DNA of 31,948 nucleotides, taken from positions 1 to 31,948 of the forward strand of contig JAEYXR010000047.1 of the NCBI GenBank assembly GCA_023431215.1. The letters are read 5' to 3'. The DNA is from Bacillota bacterium (lineage in GTDB: Bacteria; Bacillota; Clostridia; Oscillospirales; Ruminococcaceae). The notes beneath the pieces were generated by a model. The model had not been told where the DNA came from. It was given only the letters and a program-made list of their open reading frames with translations, and searched no databases. Below are positions 1 to 7,989 of this stretch, piece after piece. Each line of letters begins with the position of its first letter. Position 1 is the first letter of the stretch. The translations under genes and the position numbers were made by a program.

Positions 1-864
1 GCTGTACTGTTCCTGTTTGACCAGCTTGCGCAGCGGTTCCATCAGGGCTTCACCCTGGGCGCTGATGCCGCCGCCAATGCAGATAATCTCTGGTTCCAGT
101 AAATTAATAATATTAACAATACCGCAGGCCAGATAATAGATGTATTCATCTACCACCTGTACAGCAACCGTATCGCCCTGCTCCTTTGCGTCAAAAGCGG
201 TGCGCCCATTGACCTTTTCAATGTTGCCGCCGCATAGCTTCCACAACAGAGATTCGGGGTGCTGCTCCATGGCTTCTTTGGTACTGCGGATAAGCCCGGT
301 GGCAGAGGCGTAGGTTTCAAAGCAGCCACGGCGGCCACAATTGCAGGCGCGTCCCCCGGCCACAATGACCATATGGCCACCTTCTCCTGCACAGAAGTGA
401 TAGCCCACATGAATTTTGTTACCAAAGACAATGCCCATTCCAATCCCCGTGCCCAAGGTAACCGTAACAGAGGAAGAAGCGCCTTTGGCCGCACCTACCA
501 TTGCTTCGCCGTAGGCAGCAGCGTTGGCGTCGTTTCCAATATACACTTTACAGCCTGTGCGTTCCTCCAGCAGGGCAGAAAGAGGGCTGTTGGAAAGCCC
601 CAGGTTACAGGCAAAAATAAGCTCTCCGGTGTCGGAATCCACATGCCCGGGAGCACCAATGCCAATCCATTGCAAATCACTCAAATCAATATTGCAGGTA
701 TTGGCAAATTCTTTGGCAGCTGCTGCAATGGTATCTGCCAGTACTGGCCCTGTTACCCCTTTGGGTGTATCAATGGATGTCTTTTGGATGAGTGTAAAGC
801 ATTCATCCAAAAGTGCAAAGCCGATGTGTGTACCGCCCAAATCAATTCCCATAGAATATTTCAT
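1..864 (-). CDS. ROK-family sugar kinase (glucokinase-like), C-terminus cut by window edge
   Basis: This frame encodes a ROK (repressor, ORF, kinase) protein, probably an ATP-dependent cytoplasmic glucokinase making glucose-6-phosphate. The first 288 codons are visible and the gene runs off the left edge. The N-terminus carries the phosphate-binding DLGGTH motif. A GNDANAAAYGE segment holds the catalytic Asp, GTGIGMGI is the second nucleotide-binding loop, and the family's zinc site is seen as CNCGRRGCFE. No N-terminal helix-turn-helix is present, so it is a kinase rather than a ROK repressor. The ATG at 864 follows a good AAGGGAG ribosome site. Glucokinase fits the glycogen genes elsewhere in the window, but fructokinase or N-acetylmannosamine kinase cannot be excluded from the sequence. 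Confidence 0.9.
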   Translation of the reverse strand, partial: MKYSMGIDLGGTHIGFALLDECFTLIQKTSIDTPKGVTGPVLADTIAAAAKEFANTCNIDLSDLQWIGIGAPGHVDSDTGELIFACNLGLSNSPLSALLEERTGCKVYIGNDANAAAYGEAMVGAAKGASSSVTVTLGTGIGMGIVFGNKIHVGYHFCAGEGGHMVIVAGGRACNCGRRGCFETYASATGLIRSTKEAMEQHPESLLWKLCGGNIEKVNGRTAFDAKEQGDTVAVQVVDEYIYYLACGIVNIINLLEPEIICIGGGISAQGEALMEPLRKLVKQEQYS

Positions 865-1065
865 GCAGATTACTCCCTTATTTATATTGTATGATACTGT
901 AATAATGACAAGGTAATATAAGGTAGATGGAGAATAAAGCCAATTGTCAAAATAGGATTCTAAAGCGCCTTGGTTTTGGTTATAAACATGCACAAGTATA
1001 TAAACACTTGATAAATACTCGTTTTACTATTATACCGGTAAGTAATTGGCAACATACAAAGCAAT

Positions 1066-1989
1066 TTACTCAAAATTACAAAAAAGAGAAGACCATTCCG
1101 GCTCGTTCCAAGAAATGGAATACTTGGTCAGCAGGGAAGAAAAATCCTGAGGAAGGGGAGCTGCTACCGAAATCTGGGTACCGCTTTGGGGATGAGGCAT
1201 AGAGACCCATGCACAGTGCAAAGCCTGTCTGCTGATGTCTTCACTGGCCATGCCATATAACGGGTCGCCCACCAAGGGCCAACCCCGGCATGCCATGTGC
1301 ACTCTGATTTGATGGGTGCGGCCTGTCAGCAACTGAAAAGCTACCAGGGCCCGTCCGTTATTTTGCGCCAGCACACGATACCGTGTAACAGCCTCTTGAC
1401 CATCAGGAGAGACAATCCGCTTAATTTCCATGGGCATTTCACGCTCAATGGGGAGGTCAATAACACCCGCCGGAGGATTGGGCACGCCTTCTACCACTGC
1501 CAGATAGCGTTTTTCTACTGCTTTCCACAGCTTGCCGGCTGCAATTTGGTTTTGTGCTGCAACCACGGCACCGGTTGTGTCCTTATCCAGCCTGTTGATG
1601 GGACGAAAAGGCCGGGGAACTCCGGAAACTTTGACACAGTGGGCTGCATACACACCATCCAGGGTGCCAAAGATATGCCCACCCGACTGGTGACAGGGCA
1701 TATCGGGAGGCTTATTATAAATAAGGATATCCTCATCCTCGTATAAAACCGGCACAGGAACATCACAAAGGGGGATTCGCTTAGTTGGCTGGGGCAAATT
1801 GATCTGCAGAATACTGCCCACAGTCAGTGGATCTATGGTGCGGACATGGGCACCGTCCAGCAGCATACCGTCCGGAAGCTTTTTAAGGGCAATGATGACC
1901 CGTTGAGAAATACCCTGCGATTTTAAAAACTGCTCTACCGTTTTACCGGCCTCGGCTTTGGTTATAGAATATTGTATTGTTCGCAACAA
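1066..1989 (-). CDS. RluA/RluD-family pseudouridine synthase
   Basis: This enzyme converts uridine to pseudouridine in rRNA or tRNA. About 307 residues are encoded. An S4-like RNA-binding segment fills the first 70 or so residues (QFLKSQGISQRVI, DPLTVGSILQI). The catalytic domain has the family signature NRLDKDTTG, with the nucleophilic Asp after RL. RTHQIRVH and GDPLYG lie further on. The frame stays open upstream to an ATG at 2037, but that start has no ribosome site. The TTG at 1989 sits 6-7 bases after AAAGGAAAGGA and gives a normal family length, so I chose it; TTG at 1986 is also possible. The exact target base cannot be told from sequence. The gene is divergent from the prpR-like regulator. 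Confidence 0.9.
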   Translation of the reverse strand: MLRTIQYSITKAEAGKTVEQFLKSQGISQRVIIALKKLPDGMLLDGAHVRTIDPLTVGSILQINLPQPTKRIPLCDVPVPVLYEDEDILIYNKPPDMPCHQSGGHIFGTLDGVYAAHCVKVSGVPRPFRPINRLDKDTTGAVVAAQNQIAAGKLWKAVEKRYLAVVEGVPNPPAGVIDLPIEREMPMEIKRIVSPDGQEAVTRYRVLAQNNGRALVAFQLLTGRTHQIRVHMACRGWPLVGDPLYGMASEDISRQALHCAWVSMPHPQSGTQISVAAPLPQDFSSLLTKYSISWNEPEWSSLFCNFE

Positions 1990-2136
1990 ATGATTTCCTT
2001 TCCTTTGGGTTTCAACCAATTTTATCATACAATACAAAGATTTTAAATAGACAAAGCTTTATTTCTGCCGTGATAAAGTAGGTGGCAGCTGTTTCTTAGG
2101 AGATTGAGGATAAAGGATGCAAATTTTCTGGTCCTT

Positions 2137-2145
2137 TGCTATAAT
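2137..2145 (+). promoter_or_regulatory. Extended -10 promoter for the prpR-like gene
   Basis: The sequence TGCTATAAT is a perfect -10 hexamer with the TGn extension. The -35 region is weak, as is usual for extended -10 promoters. It lies about 70 bases before the regulator's ATG in the 180-base divergent gap. It is a sigma-A type site, so the regulator itself does not appear to need sigma-54. Confidence 0.5.
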
Positions 2146-2216
2146 AAAAAAGAAAAGCTTTTACACTGCGGGCAAAATGGCTGTAGAAAAAAGAATGGGA
2201 AAGGGGGCTTGCTAAC

Positions 2217-4145
2217 ATGATAAAAATATTGCTGATTGTGCCCTATAAGGAGTTACAGGCGAGATTTGAAGAATACATCAGTAAAATAGAAATGCAGGAT
2301 GTGCTGGTTGAGATTACCCATATCTATGGTACCAACGAGGAAATGGTACAAAATTGCAAAACCTACAATATTATTATAGCCCGTGGTATTACCGGACAAG
2401 CCATTCACCAGGCGCTGCCTGAAATTCATTTTGTTGAGATACCCGTTACCAGCGATGATATTATCAATGCACTGGTGGAATGCCGCAGACGCGGGGGCAA
2501 AAGAGAAATTGCCCTGGTTTTGCCGGGAACCAATATCTGCCGCACCGGCCAGCTGGAAGAGATCAGCGGAATTCCCATCCGTCCTTATTATATTTCCACA
2601 GAAAATGATGCACAGACAGTGGTGGAGGATATTCATGCAAAAGGCATCCAAAGCATTATTGGTGGCTTGACAGTGTGCCGCCTGTGCGAACGTCTGGGGC
2701 TGCATGCCGTACAGATACGTACCGGTGAAGAGGCGATAGAAAGGGCTGTCAGTGAAGCATTGAATACTGCACGCAGCCTGAACTTGGAACGTACCCGCAC
2801 CAACCTGCTGCGTACACTGCTTAATAACAGCAAAGACGCAATAGTTGCCGTGGACCGTGACGGCAACGTGATAGTTATGAACAGTCAGGCATACCGCACC
2901 TTTCATATTTCCGGCCAGCCCGGCGACAAATATCATATCCAACAGCTGTTAAATGATTCGGACTGGATAGAAACCATGCAGACCAAGGAAGAATCTCAGC
3001 AGCTTAAGACCATTGACGATAAGTTAATGCTGGTGAGCCGGGCTCCCATTGTGGTGGATAGCCAGGAAGCCGGCGTGCTGCTCACCTTTCAGAATGCAGA
3101 GGAGATACGAGAGGCAGAATCCCGTATTCGTAAACAGCTGCGTGGCAAGGGTCTGGCAGCGCGGTACCATTTTGACAACATTCTGGCACAAAACCCTGTA
3201 ATGCTGCAGTGGATTGCCACCGCTTATAAATACAGTAAGGTAGATTCCAACGTGTTGGTAATGGGGGAGACCGGTACCGGCAAAGAACTGTTTGCCCAGA
3301 GCATCCACAATGCCAGCAACCGTGCCAGTCAGCCTTTTGTGGCAATCAACTGTGCTGCATTGCCCGAGCAGCTTTTGGAGAGTGAGCTTTTTGGCTATAC
3401 CGAGGGCTCTTTTTCCGGTGCATCAAAGGGTGGCAAAATAGGTTTGTTTGAACAAGCACATAAGGGTACCATCTTTTTGGACGAGATTGGTGAAATGCCC
3501 ATTACCCTGCAGGCAAAGCTGCTACGTGTACTGCAGGAAAAAGAAATTCGGCGTATTGGTGATAATAAGGTAGTACCTGTTGATGTCCGTATCATTTCGG
3601 CTACCAATATCAACATTCGGGAAAAGCTGAAAAACGGCCAGTTCCGCCCCGATCTGTTTTATCGTATCAATCTGCTCAGTATTCGTATACCGCCACTAAG
3701 AGAGCGCCCGGAAGATATTGAAGGCATATTTCGATACTTTTTGGAACTGAACTCACGCAGTGTGGGTGTACCGGAACCGGAAGTAACAGATGATGCTATG
3801 GAACTCCTTCGTAAATATCCTTGGCCCGGCAATGTGCGGGAGCTGAAAAATTTTAGTGAACGTGCGGTGGTGCTTGGCGGTGGCGGCATTATCGATGAGG
3901 CTGCCATTTTTGCAGCAGGCCTTTATGACGAGTCTATGGCATCTCCTGCCCAACCTGTACCGACATCTGGTTTTTCTACTGGCTTTACTCCTGGTTTATC
4001 TGAAGGAAGCACCTTAAGCGAAGAGGACCGGTTGTTAATGGCTTTTGCAAAAGGCAGTATTAATAAGACGGAGCTTGCAAAACGTTTGGGTATTAGCCGC
4101 ACAACATTGTGGCGTAAACTAAAAGCTTATGAAGAGAAATTATAA
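2217..4145 (+). CDS. PrpR-like sigma-54-dependent transcriptional activator
   Basis: This is a bacterial enhancer-binding protein of 642 residues. Residues about 25-170 resemble the PrpR N-terminal sensor domain (propionate-catabolism activator family), and about 195-300 form a PAS-like region. The AAA+ domain has Walker A GETGTGKE (350-357) and Walker B TIFLDEIGEM (418-427). A C-terminal Fis-type helix-turn-helix spans about 615-642. The sigma-54-contacting loop reads GSFSGA (397-402) instead of the canonical GAFTGA. Start: ATG at 2217 after AAAGGGGG. Two inverted repeats and a -24/-12 promoter follow directly downstream, so it very likely controls the pdxA-tct operon. The ligand is inferred to be a small organic acid or its metabolite. 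It is not necessarily propionate or 2-methylcitrate, as no prp catabolic genes are seen. Confidence 0.92.
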   Translation: MIKILLIVPYKELQARFEEYISKIEMQDVLVEITHIYGTNEEMVQNCKTYNIIIARGITGQAIHQALPEIHFVEIPVTSDDIINALVECRRRGGKREIALVLPGTNICRTGQLEEISGIPIRPYYISTENDAQTVVEDIHAKGIQSIIGGLTVCRLCERLGLHAVQIRTGEEAIERAVSEALNTARSLNLERTRTNLLRTLLNNSKDAIVAVDRDGNVIVMNSQAYRTFHISGQPGDKYHIQQLLNDSDWIETMQTKEESQQLKTIDDKLMLVSRAPIVVDSQEAGVLLTFQNAEEIREAESRIRKQLRGKGLAARYHFDNILAQNPVMLQWIATAYKYSKVDSNVLVMGETGTGKELFAQSIHNASNRASQPFVAINCAALPEQLLESELFGYTEGSFSGASKGGKIGLFEQAHKGTIFLDEIGEMPITLQAKLLRVLQEKEIRRIGDNKVVPVDVRIISATNINIREKLKNGQFRPDLFYRINLLSIRIPPLRERPEDIEGIFRYFLELNSRSVGVPEPEVTDDAMELLRKYPWPGNVRELKNFSERAVVLGGGGIIDEAAIFAAGLYDESMASPAQPVPTSGFSTGFTPGLSEGSTLSEEDRLLMAFAKGSINKTELAKRLGISRTTLWRKLKAYEEKL

Positions 4146-4221
4146 ATAATATAAGGATTGTATATTTGATAAAAAAAGTATCTAAAAATAATTAAAAATT
4201 TAACAAACTGACAGTGGGCTG

Positions 4222-4252
4222 AACGCAATGAAACAAATAGTTTCATTGCGTT
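4222..4252. promoter_or_regulatory. Perfect 13-bp inverted repeat, probable activator (UAS) site 1
   Basis: Arms AACGCAATGAAAC (4222-4234) and GTTTCATTGCGTT (4240-4252) are exact reverse complements around the 5-base spacer AAATA. It lies about 200 bases upstream of the predicted sigma-54 start site, the usual range for enhancer-binding proteins. No T-run follows, so it is a poor terminator. It could still act as a weak transcript end for the regulator gene. Confidence 0.6.
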
Positions 4253-4257
4253 TCAAT

Positions 4258-4277
4258 ATGTTACACATATGTAACAT
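4258..4277. promoter_or_regulatory. 8-bp inverted repeat, probable activator (UAS) site 2
   Basis: ATGTTACA (4258-4265) and TGTAACAT (4270-4277) are exact reverse complements with spacer CATA. The TGT...ACA pattern is common among binding sites of dimeric activators. It sits 5 bases after the first inverted repeat. Its sequence differs from the first, so one of the two may bind a different protein. Confidence 0.5.
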
Positions 4278-4419
4278 GCAATCTAAGAAGGAACACTTAA
4301 GGTGGTTTAAGTAACTGAGAATACAATTGTTATGTTTGACCAAACTATTGGTTAATAGATACAAATTTACAGGGGCTTATCTTGGATATAACGCTGAAAA
4401 AAATAGTGAAAATAGGAAG

Positions 4420-4435
4420 TGGCATGCATCTTGCT
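4420..4435 (+). promoter_or_regulatory. Sigma-54 (-24/-12) promoter of the pdxA-tct operon
   Basis: The sequence TGGCATGCATCTTGCT matches the sigma-54 consensus TGGCAY-N5-TTGCW at every defined base. It has exactly ten bases between the invariant GG (4421-4422) and GC (4433-4434). Transcription would start near 4446. This places the reading frame's upstream ATG (4382) before the transcript and supports ATG 4502 as the real start of the dehydrogenase. Confidence 0.88.
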
Positions 4436-4501
4436 ACTTATTACGGGTGTAAACTGGACGCTTTGGCGTCATTACCTCTTATAACGAAAGGAACTACTGC
4501 A

Positions 4502-5506
4502 ATGAACACTATGCCTATTCTCGGAATTTTATTGGGGGACTCCAGCGGTGTTGGCCCTGAACTTGTAGCAAAGCTTGCTGCTGACAATTTTTATGAGCAG
4601 TATTGCCGCCCTGTGGTCATCGGAGATGTCCGTATTTTTGAGGAAGGACTCAAGGTCATTGGTAAAGAGGTTCCTCACTATGTAATTTCTAAGCTCAGTG
4701 AAGCTGACTGGACCCGTGGACTCCCCATTCTGGATCAGAACGACCAAGACCCCGCTGAGGTTGTAATGAAGGAAGCCAGCGCATACTGCGGCAAGTCTGT
4801 TATCAATGCCATTGAGGTTGCTGTTGAGCTTTATAAGAACGGTGAGATTGAAGGCTTCTGCTTTGCTCCCTTTAACAAAACCGGCATGAAGATGGGCGGC
4901 TGTAAGTTTGAGAGCGAACACCACCTGCTGGCAAATCTCTTCCAGCACACCGATCCTTTTGGTGAAATTAATGTCTGCGGAGACCTGTGGACTACTCGTA
5001 CCACCAGCCATATTCCCATTAAGGAAGTCAGTGATCACCTTACTGTTGAAACCATTCTGCGCGCCGAAATTCTATGCCAGAACACCTTGAAAAAAGCCGG
5101 CATTGAAAAGCCCCGCCTGGGTGTTGCTGCACTGAACCCCCATGCCGGTGAGCATGGCATGTGCGGCCGCGAGGAGATTGATGTAATCACTCCCGCTATT
5201 GAAAAAGCAAAAGAAATGGGCATTGATGCACAGGGCCCTTTCCCCAGCGACACTCTGTTTATCAAAGCTTTCCGCGGAGATTTTGATGGTGTTGTAACCA
5301 TGTTCCATGACCAGGGTCAGATTGCTTTGAAACTAAAAGGCTTTGATCAGGGCATCACCATTGCCGGCGGTCTGCCTGCACCTATTGTTACCTGCGCACA
5401 TGGTACTGCTTATGACATTACCGGCAAAGGCATTGCCAGCCCTTCTGCATTTGCTAATGCAGTTAAGATGGCAAGCCGTATGGCTTTGGCCAGCCGTAAG
5501 GCATAA
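4502..5506 (+). CDS. PdxA-family NAD-dependent dehydrogenase (PdxA2-like)
   Basis: The 334-residue product belongs to the PdxA family of metal- and NAD(P)-dependent oxidative decarboxylases of phosphorylated or carboxylated hydroxy acids. Motifs, in order: GDSSGVGPE (GDPAGIGPE in classical PdxA), PFNKTGMKMGG, SEHHLLA with a metal-ligand His, LNPHAGE, GPFPSDT, FHDQGQIALK and HGTAYDITGKG. The frame extends upstream to 4382, but the sigma-54 start at about 4446 and an AAAGGA site favour ATG 4502, which gives the family length. The context is catabolic (regulator plus tct transporter), so vitamin B6 synthesis is unlikely. PdxA2 (4-phospho-D-threonate/erythronate dehydrogenase) and TphB-type diol-acid dehydrogenases are better models. 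No DUF1537 kinase is nearby, so the substrate is open. Confidence 0.88.
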   Translation: MNTMPILGILLGDSSGVGPELVAKLAADNFYEQYCRPVVIGDVRIFEEGLKVIGKEVPHYVISKLSEADWTRGLPILDQNDQDPAEVVMKEASAYCGKSVINAIEVAVELYKNGEIEGFCFAPFNKTGMKMGGCKFESEHHLLANLFQHTDPFGEINVCGDLWTTRTTSHIPIKEVSDHLTVETILRAEILCQNTLKKAGIEKPRLGVAALNPHAGEHGMCGREEIDVITPAIEKAKEMGIDAQGPFPSDTLFIKAFRGDFDGVVTMFHDQGQIALKLKGFDQGITIAGGLPAPIVTCAHGTAYDITGKGIASPSAFANAVKMASRMALASRKA

Positions 5507-5700
5507 TTTTTACTGCATCCATGCAGTCTTTGAATATTTAAGGAATTAGCCCTCTCGGGCTCTGGCAAACTACAAGCACTATGGTATTTTAATGAATGCG
5601 ATATGTTTAATGTCTTAATGCCTGCGCGCTGATGCAAAGCCGCAGCAGATGGCAGATATAGCAGTAAGCTATGCTAAAGTTTTAAGGAGCGTGAGAGGGT

Positions 5701-5749
5701 TTATGCAGAAAGGGCGGGGATGTATTGGTACATTCCGCCCTATGCATAA
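5701..5749 (+). other. Long intercistronic stem-loop between pdxA-like gene and tctB1
   Basis: Outer arms TTATGCA (5701-5707) and TGCATAA (5743-5749) enclose inner arms AGGGCGG (5711-5717) and CCGCCCT (5735-5741), with further pairing around a TTGG loop. No T-run follows, so it looks like an RNA-stabilising or processing stem rather than a terminator. It lies in a 276-base gap. Smaller hairpins in the same gap are CTGCAT/ATGCAG (5513-5526) and AGCCC/GGGCT (5548-5561). Confidence 0.6.
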
Positions 5750-5782
5750 TATTTAACACAGCAAAAACAGGAGAAAGAAAAA

Positions 5783-6232
5783 ATGAAGTTTGGATCAAAA
5801 CAAATCATTCCTCTGCTTACAGCTGCTTTTGCTTTGGTATTTATCTATACCGGGTTAAGCAAGTTTGGCTTCTGGGATGAAATCAAGGGCCCTACCCCCG
5901 GATTTGTTCCCACCATTATTTCCGTCATTTTGCTGGGCATCAGCGTTCTTGCCTTTTTGCAGTCCTTTAAAGACAAGAAGCCCAGTTATCCCAAGGAAAA
6001 CTTTTTGGTTATTCTTGCGGGTATCGGTATTTTTGCGTTTACCTTCCTCATCGGTATGATTCCCACCATCATCATCTATGTTATTTTGTGGCTTAAATTG
6101 GTGGAGAAAACCCCCTGGAAACAAACCTTAATTGTTTTGGCGGTTATTATGGCCATTGTTCTGGGTGTGTTTGTGTTCTGGCTTGGGGTGCCGTTCCCCG
6201 AAGGTATTATCTTTGAAGCGCTGTTAGGTTAA
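5783..6232 (+). CDS. tctB: Tripartite tricarboxylate transporter, small membrane subunit TctB (copy 1)
   Basis: TctB is the small membrane partner of the TctABC carboxylate importer. The product has 149 residues and four hydrophobic segments, at about 9-27, 41-60, 74-105 and 114-138. The conserved FWDEIKGPTPGFVPTII stretch lies after the first helix. It starts at ATG 5783 after a GGAG site and ends 14 bases before tctA1, with AAGGAGGG between. It is full length and alignable without gaps to the second copy at 7990, so the two arose by duplication. Confidence 0.85.
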   Translation: MKFGSKQIIPLLTAAFALVFIYTGLSKFGFWDEIKGPTPGFVPTIISVILLGISVLAFLQSFKDKKPSYPKENFLVILAGIGIFAFTFLIGMIPTIIIYVILWLKLVEKTPWKQTLIVLAVIMAIVLGVFVFWLGVPFPEGIIFEALLG

Positions 6233-6246
6233 GGAGGGAAAGACAA

Positions 6247-7749
6247 ATGGAAAATTTTGAACTGCTTTTTGGTGGCTTTGCCACTGTCTTTACCCTGCAA
6301 AATGTAGGCGCATGTATGCTGGGTGCTATTCTGGGCTTGATTGTGGGTGCTATGCCTGGTATCGGTTCTTTGGCCGGTGTTGCGCTGCTGCTGCCCCTGA
6401 CCTACAAATTTAACCCCACCACTGCAATTATCATGTTGGGAGCTTTGTATTATTCCAACATGTACGGCGGAGCGTTTTCTGCTATATTGCTCAATATTCC
6501 CGGTGACAGCCCCGCAGTTATGACCACACTGGACGGTTACCCCATGGCAACCAAGCGCGGTCGTCCCGGTCAGGCACTGTTTACCGCAAACCTTGCCTCC
6601 TTCATCGGTGGTACCATTGGTATGGTTATCCTTACCTTTATGGGACCAGCTCTGGCAGACCTGGGTCTGAACTTCGGCCCCGCCGAGATGACCTCTCTGC
6701 TGCTGGTTGCTATGACCTCTATTGGCTGGCTGGTTGGAGAAAACCCCACTAAGGGCGTTGTGATTACCATGCTGGGTATTTTGCTTGCCAGCATTGGTAT
6801 GGATACTCTTACCGGAAGCCCCCGCTACAATTTTGGTAATATCCACCTCATGGGTGGTATTCCCTTCATTCCTTTTGTCATTGGTGCCGTTGGCTTTGCC
6901 CAGGTTATCAAGTTAATGGAGGAACGCAACAAGGTTGTAGAGGGCGGAGTCAACCAAAAGCTTACTATCCGCGGAAGTATGCTTTCCAGACATGATGTCC
7001 GCCGTTTGGTACCTCCTGCAATTAGATCAGGCTTTATGGGTACCTTTGTAGGCGTTTTGCCTGGTGCAGGTGCCACCACAGGTGCATTTTTGGGCTATGC
7101 AGCTCAAAAGGCTTTTAAGAGTGAAGAACCGCTGGGAACCGGCGCTGTAGAAGGCATTGCCGCCTGCGAGGCAGCCAACAATGCCGCCGCCGCCGGTGCG
7201 TTTGCACCCCTGCTGGCTTTGGGTATTCCCGGCTCCGGTACCGGCGCAGTGCTGCTGGGAGGACTTATGATGTGGGGCCTTAACCCCGGTCCTCTGCTCT
7301 TTACCAAAGAGCCTGAGTTTGCCTGGGGCCTCATTGCTTCTCTATTTTTGGCAAACCTGCTGACTTTGCTTATTGCACTGGGAATTATCCCATTTCTCAT
7401 TAAAATTCTTTCTGTGCCTGTAAAGTATATGATTCCCTGTATTACCGTAGTGTGCTTTGTGGGTGCATACAGCACCAGCAACTCTATGTACGGTGTGCTG
7501 GTAATGATGCTTTCCGGTATTGTTGGAAACTTCCTAAACAAGAACGATTACTCTGTGGCTCCCATGCTGCTGTCCTTTGTTCTTGCTCCTATTCTGGAGT
7601 CTAATATGCGTAAGGCGTTTATTATCTCTCAGGGTAGCGTGTCCATCTTCTTTGAAAAGCCTATTTCTTGTGTATTGCTTGCTGTTTTGTTTGGTATTAT
7701 TTTGTTCCCCATTGTCAAAACAGTTATTCGCAAGGTAAAGAAGGCATAA
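6247..7749 (+). CDS. tctA: Tripartite tricarboxylate transporter, large membrane subunit TctA (copy 1)
   Basis: TctA is the large permease subunit of a sodium- or proton-coupled, binding-protein-dependent importer. The product has 500 residues and many hydrophobic helices. Family motifs are clear: GAMPGIGSLAGVALLLPLTY near residue 35, MYGGAFSAILLNIPGDSPAV near residue 75, and GVLPGAGATTGAFLGYA and LALGIPGSGTGAVLLGG in the second half. The two PG-rich loops are the internal repeats typical of TctA. It is read directly after tctB1. A second, very similar tctA lies at 8456. Confidence 0.93.
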   Translation: MENFELLFGGFATVFTLQNVGACMLGAILGLIVGAMPGIGSLAGVALLLPLTYKFNPTTAIIMLGALYYSNMYGGAFSAILLNIPGDSPAVMTTLDGYPMATKRGRPGQALFTANLASFIGGTIGMVILTFMGPALADLGLNFGPAEMTSLLLVAMTSIGWLVGENPTKGVVITMLGILLASIGMDTLTGSPRYNFGNIHLMGGIPFIPFVIGAVGFAQVIKLMEERNKVVEGGVNQKLTIRGSMLSRHDVRRLVPPAIRSGFMGTFVGVLPGAGATTGAFLGYAAQKAFKSEEPLGTGAVEGIAACEAANNAAAAGAFAPLLALGIPGSGTGAVLLGGLMMWGLNPGPLLFTKEPEFAWGLIASLFLANLLTLLIALGIIPFLIKILSVPVKYMIPCITVVCFVGAYSTSNSMYGVLVMMLSGIVGNFLNKNDYSVAPMLLSFVLAPILESNMRKAFIISQGSVSIFFEKPISCVLLAVLFGIILFPIVKTVIRKVKKA

Positions 7750-7759
7750 AACTAAGTTG

Positions 7760-7816
7760 CTAATCCAGTGGTGCAAATCCACTTATTAGACATAACAATG
7801 AATCAAATTCTCATTG
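7760..7816 (+). other. Two adjacent hairpins between tctA1 and tctB2
   Basis: Hairpin one pairs CTAAT with ATTAG and AGTGG with CCACT (7760-7789). Hairpin two pairs CAATGA with TCATTG (7796-7816). Neither has a T-run. They follow the tctA1 stop codon and may block 3' degradation of the upstream tctBA message or mark the duplication boundary. Confidence 0.45.
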
Positions 7817-7840
7817 CACCTTACAACTGAATAGGACAAA

Positions 7841-7984
7841 ATGTGGAAAGAAGGTCAGAAAAGCAAGGCCGCATCATGGCTTTGCGGAACAAGCGGTTAC
7901 GAACAGGCAAGATACAGTAATGTTCGGGCAATTTTGTTGGCGATATTCTTTGGTTGCACAGTACGTGTTGGTAAAGGAGAGTAA
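7841..7984 (+). CDS. Possible 47-residue small protein between the two tctBA units
   Basis: The frame opens at ATG 7841 and stops at 7984, only 5 bases before the GTG of tctB2. A short AGGA lies 4 bases before the ATG, closer than usual. The C-terminal half has a hydrophobic run (AILLAIFFGC), so a single membrane segment is conceivable. No family is recognised. It may be chance, or a remnant of the duplication event. It overlaps the ribosome site of tctB2, so its translation could couple to that gene. Confidence 0.2.
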   Translation: MWKEGQKSKAASWLCGTSGYEQARYSNVRAILLAIFFGCTVRVGKGE

Positions 7985-7989
7985 AGATC

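Noticed and set aside
927..1202. 91-codon plus-strand frame overlapping the RluA gene
   Set aside because: Half of it lies antisense to the RluA gene and its Lys/Asn-rich product has no recognisable feature.
4339..4352. ACCAA/TTGGT inverted repeat upstream of the sigma-54 promoter as an IHF site
   Set aside because: It does not match the IHF consensus and 5-bp arms are common by chance in AT-rich DNA.
5703..5756. 17-codon frame inside the long stem after the pdxA-like gene
   Set aside because: A ribosome site is present but too close to the ATG, and the codons are dictated by the hairpin sequence.
6229..6846. 205-codon minus-strand frame over tctA1
   Set aside because: It is a shadow of tctA with repetitive Gln/His/Asn composition and no ribosome site.
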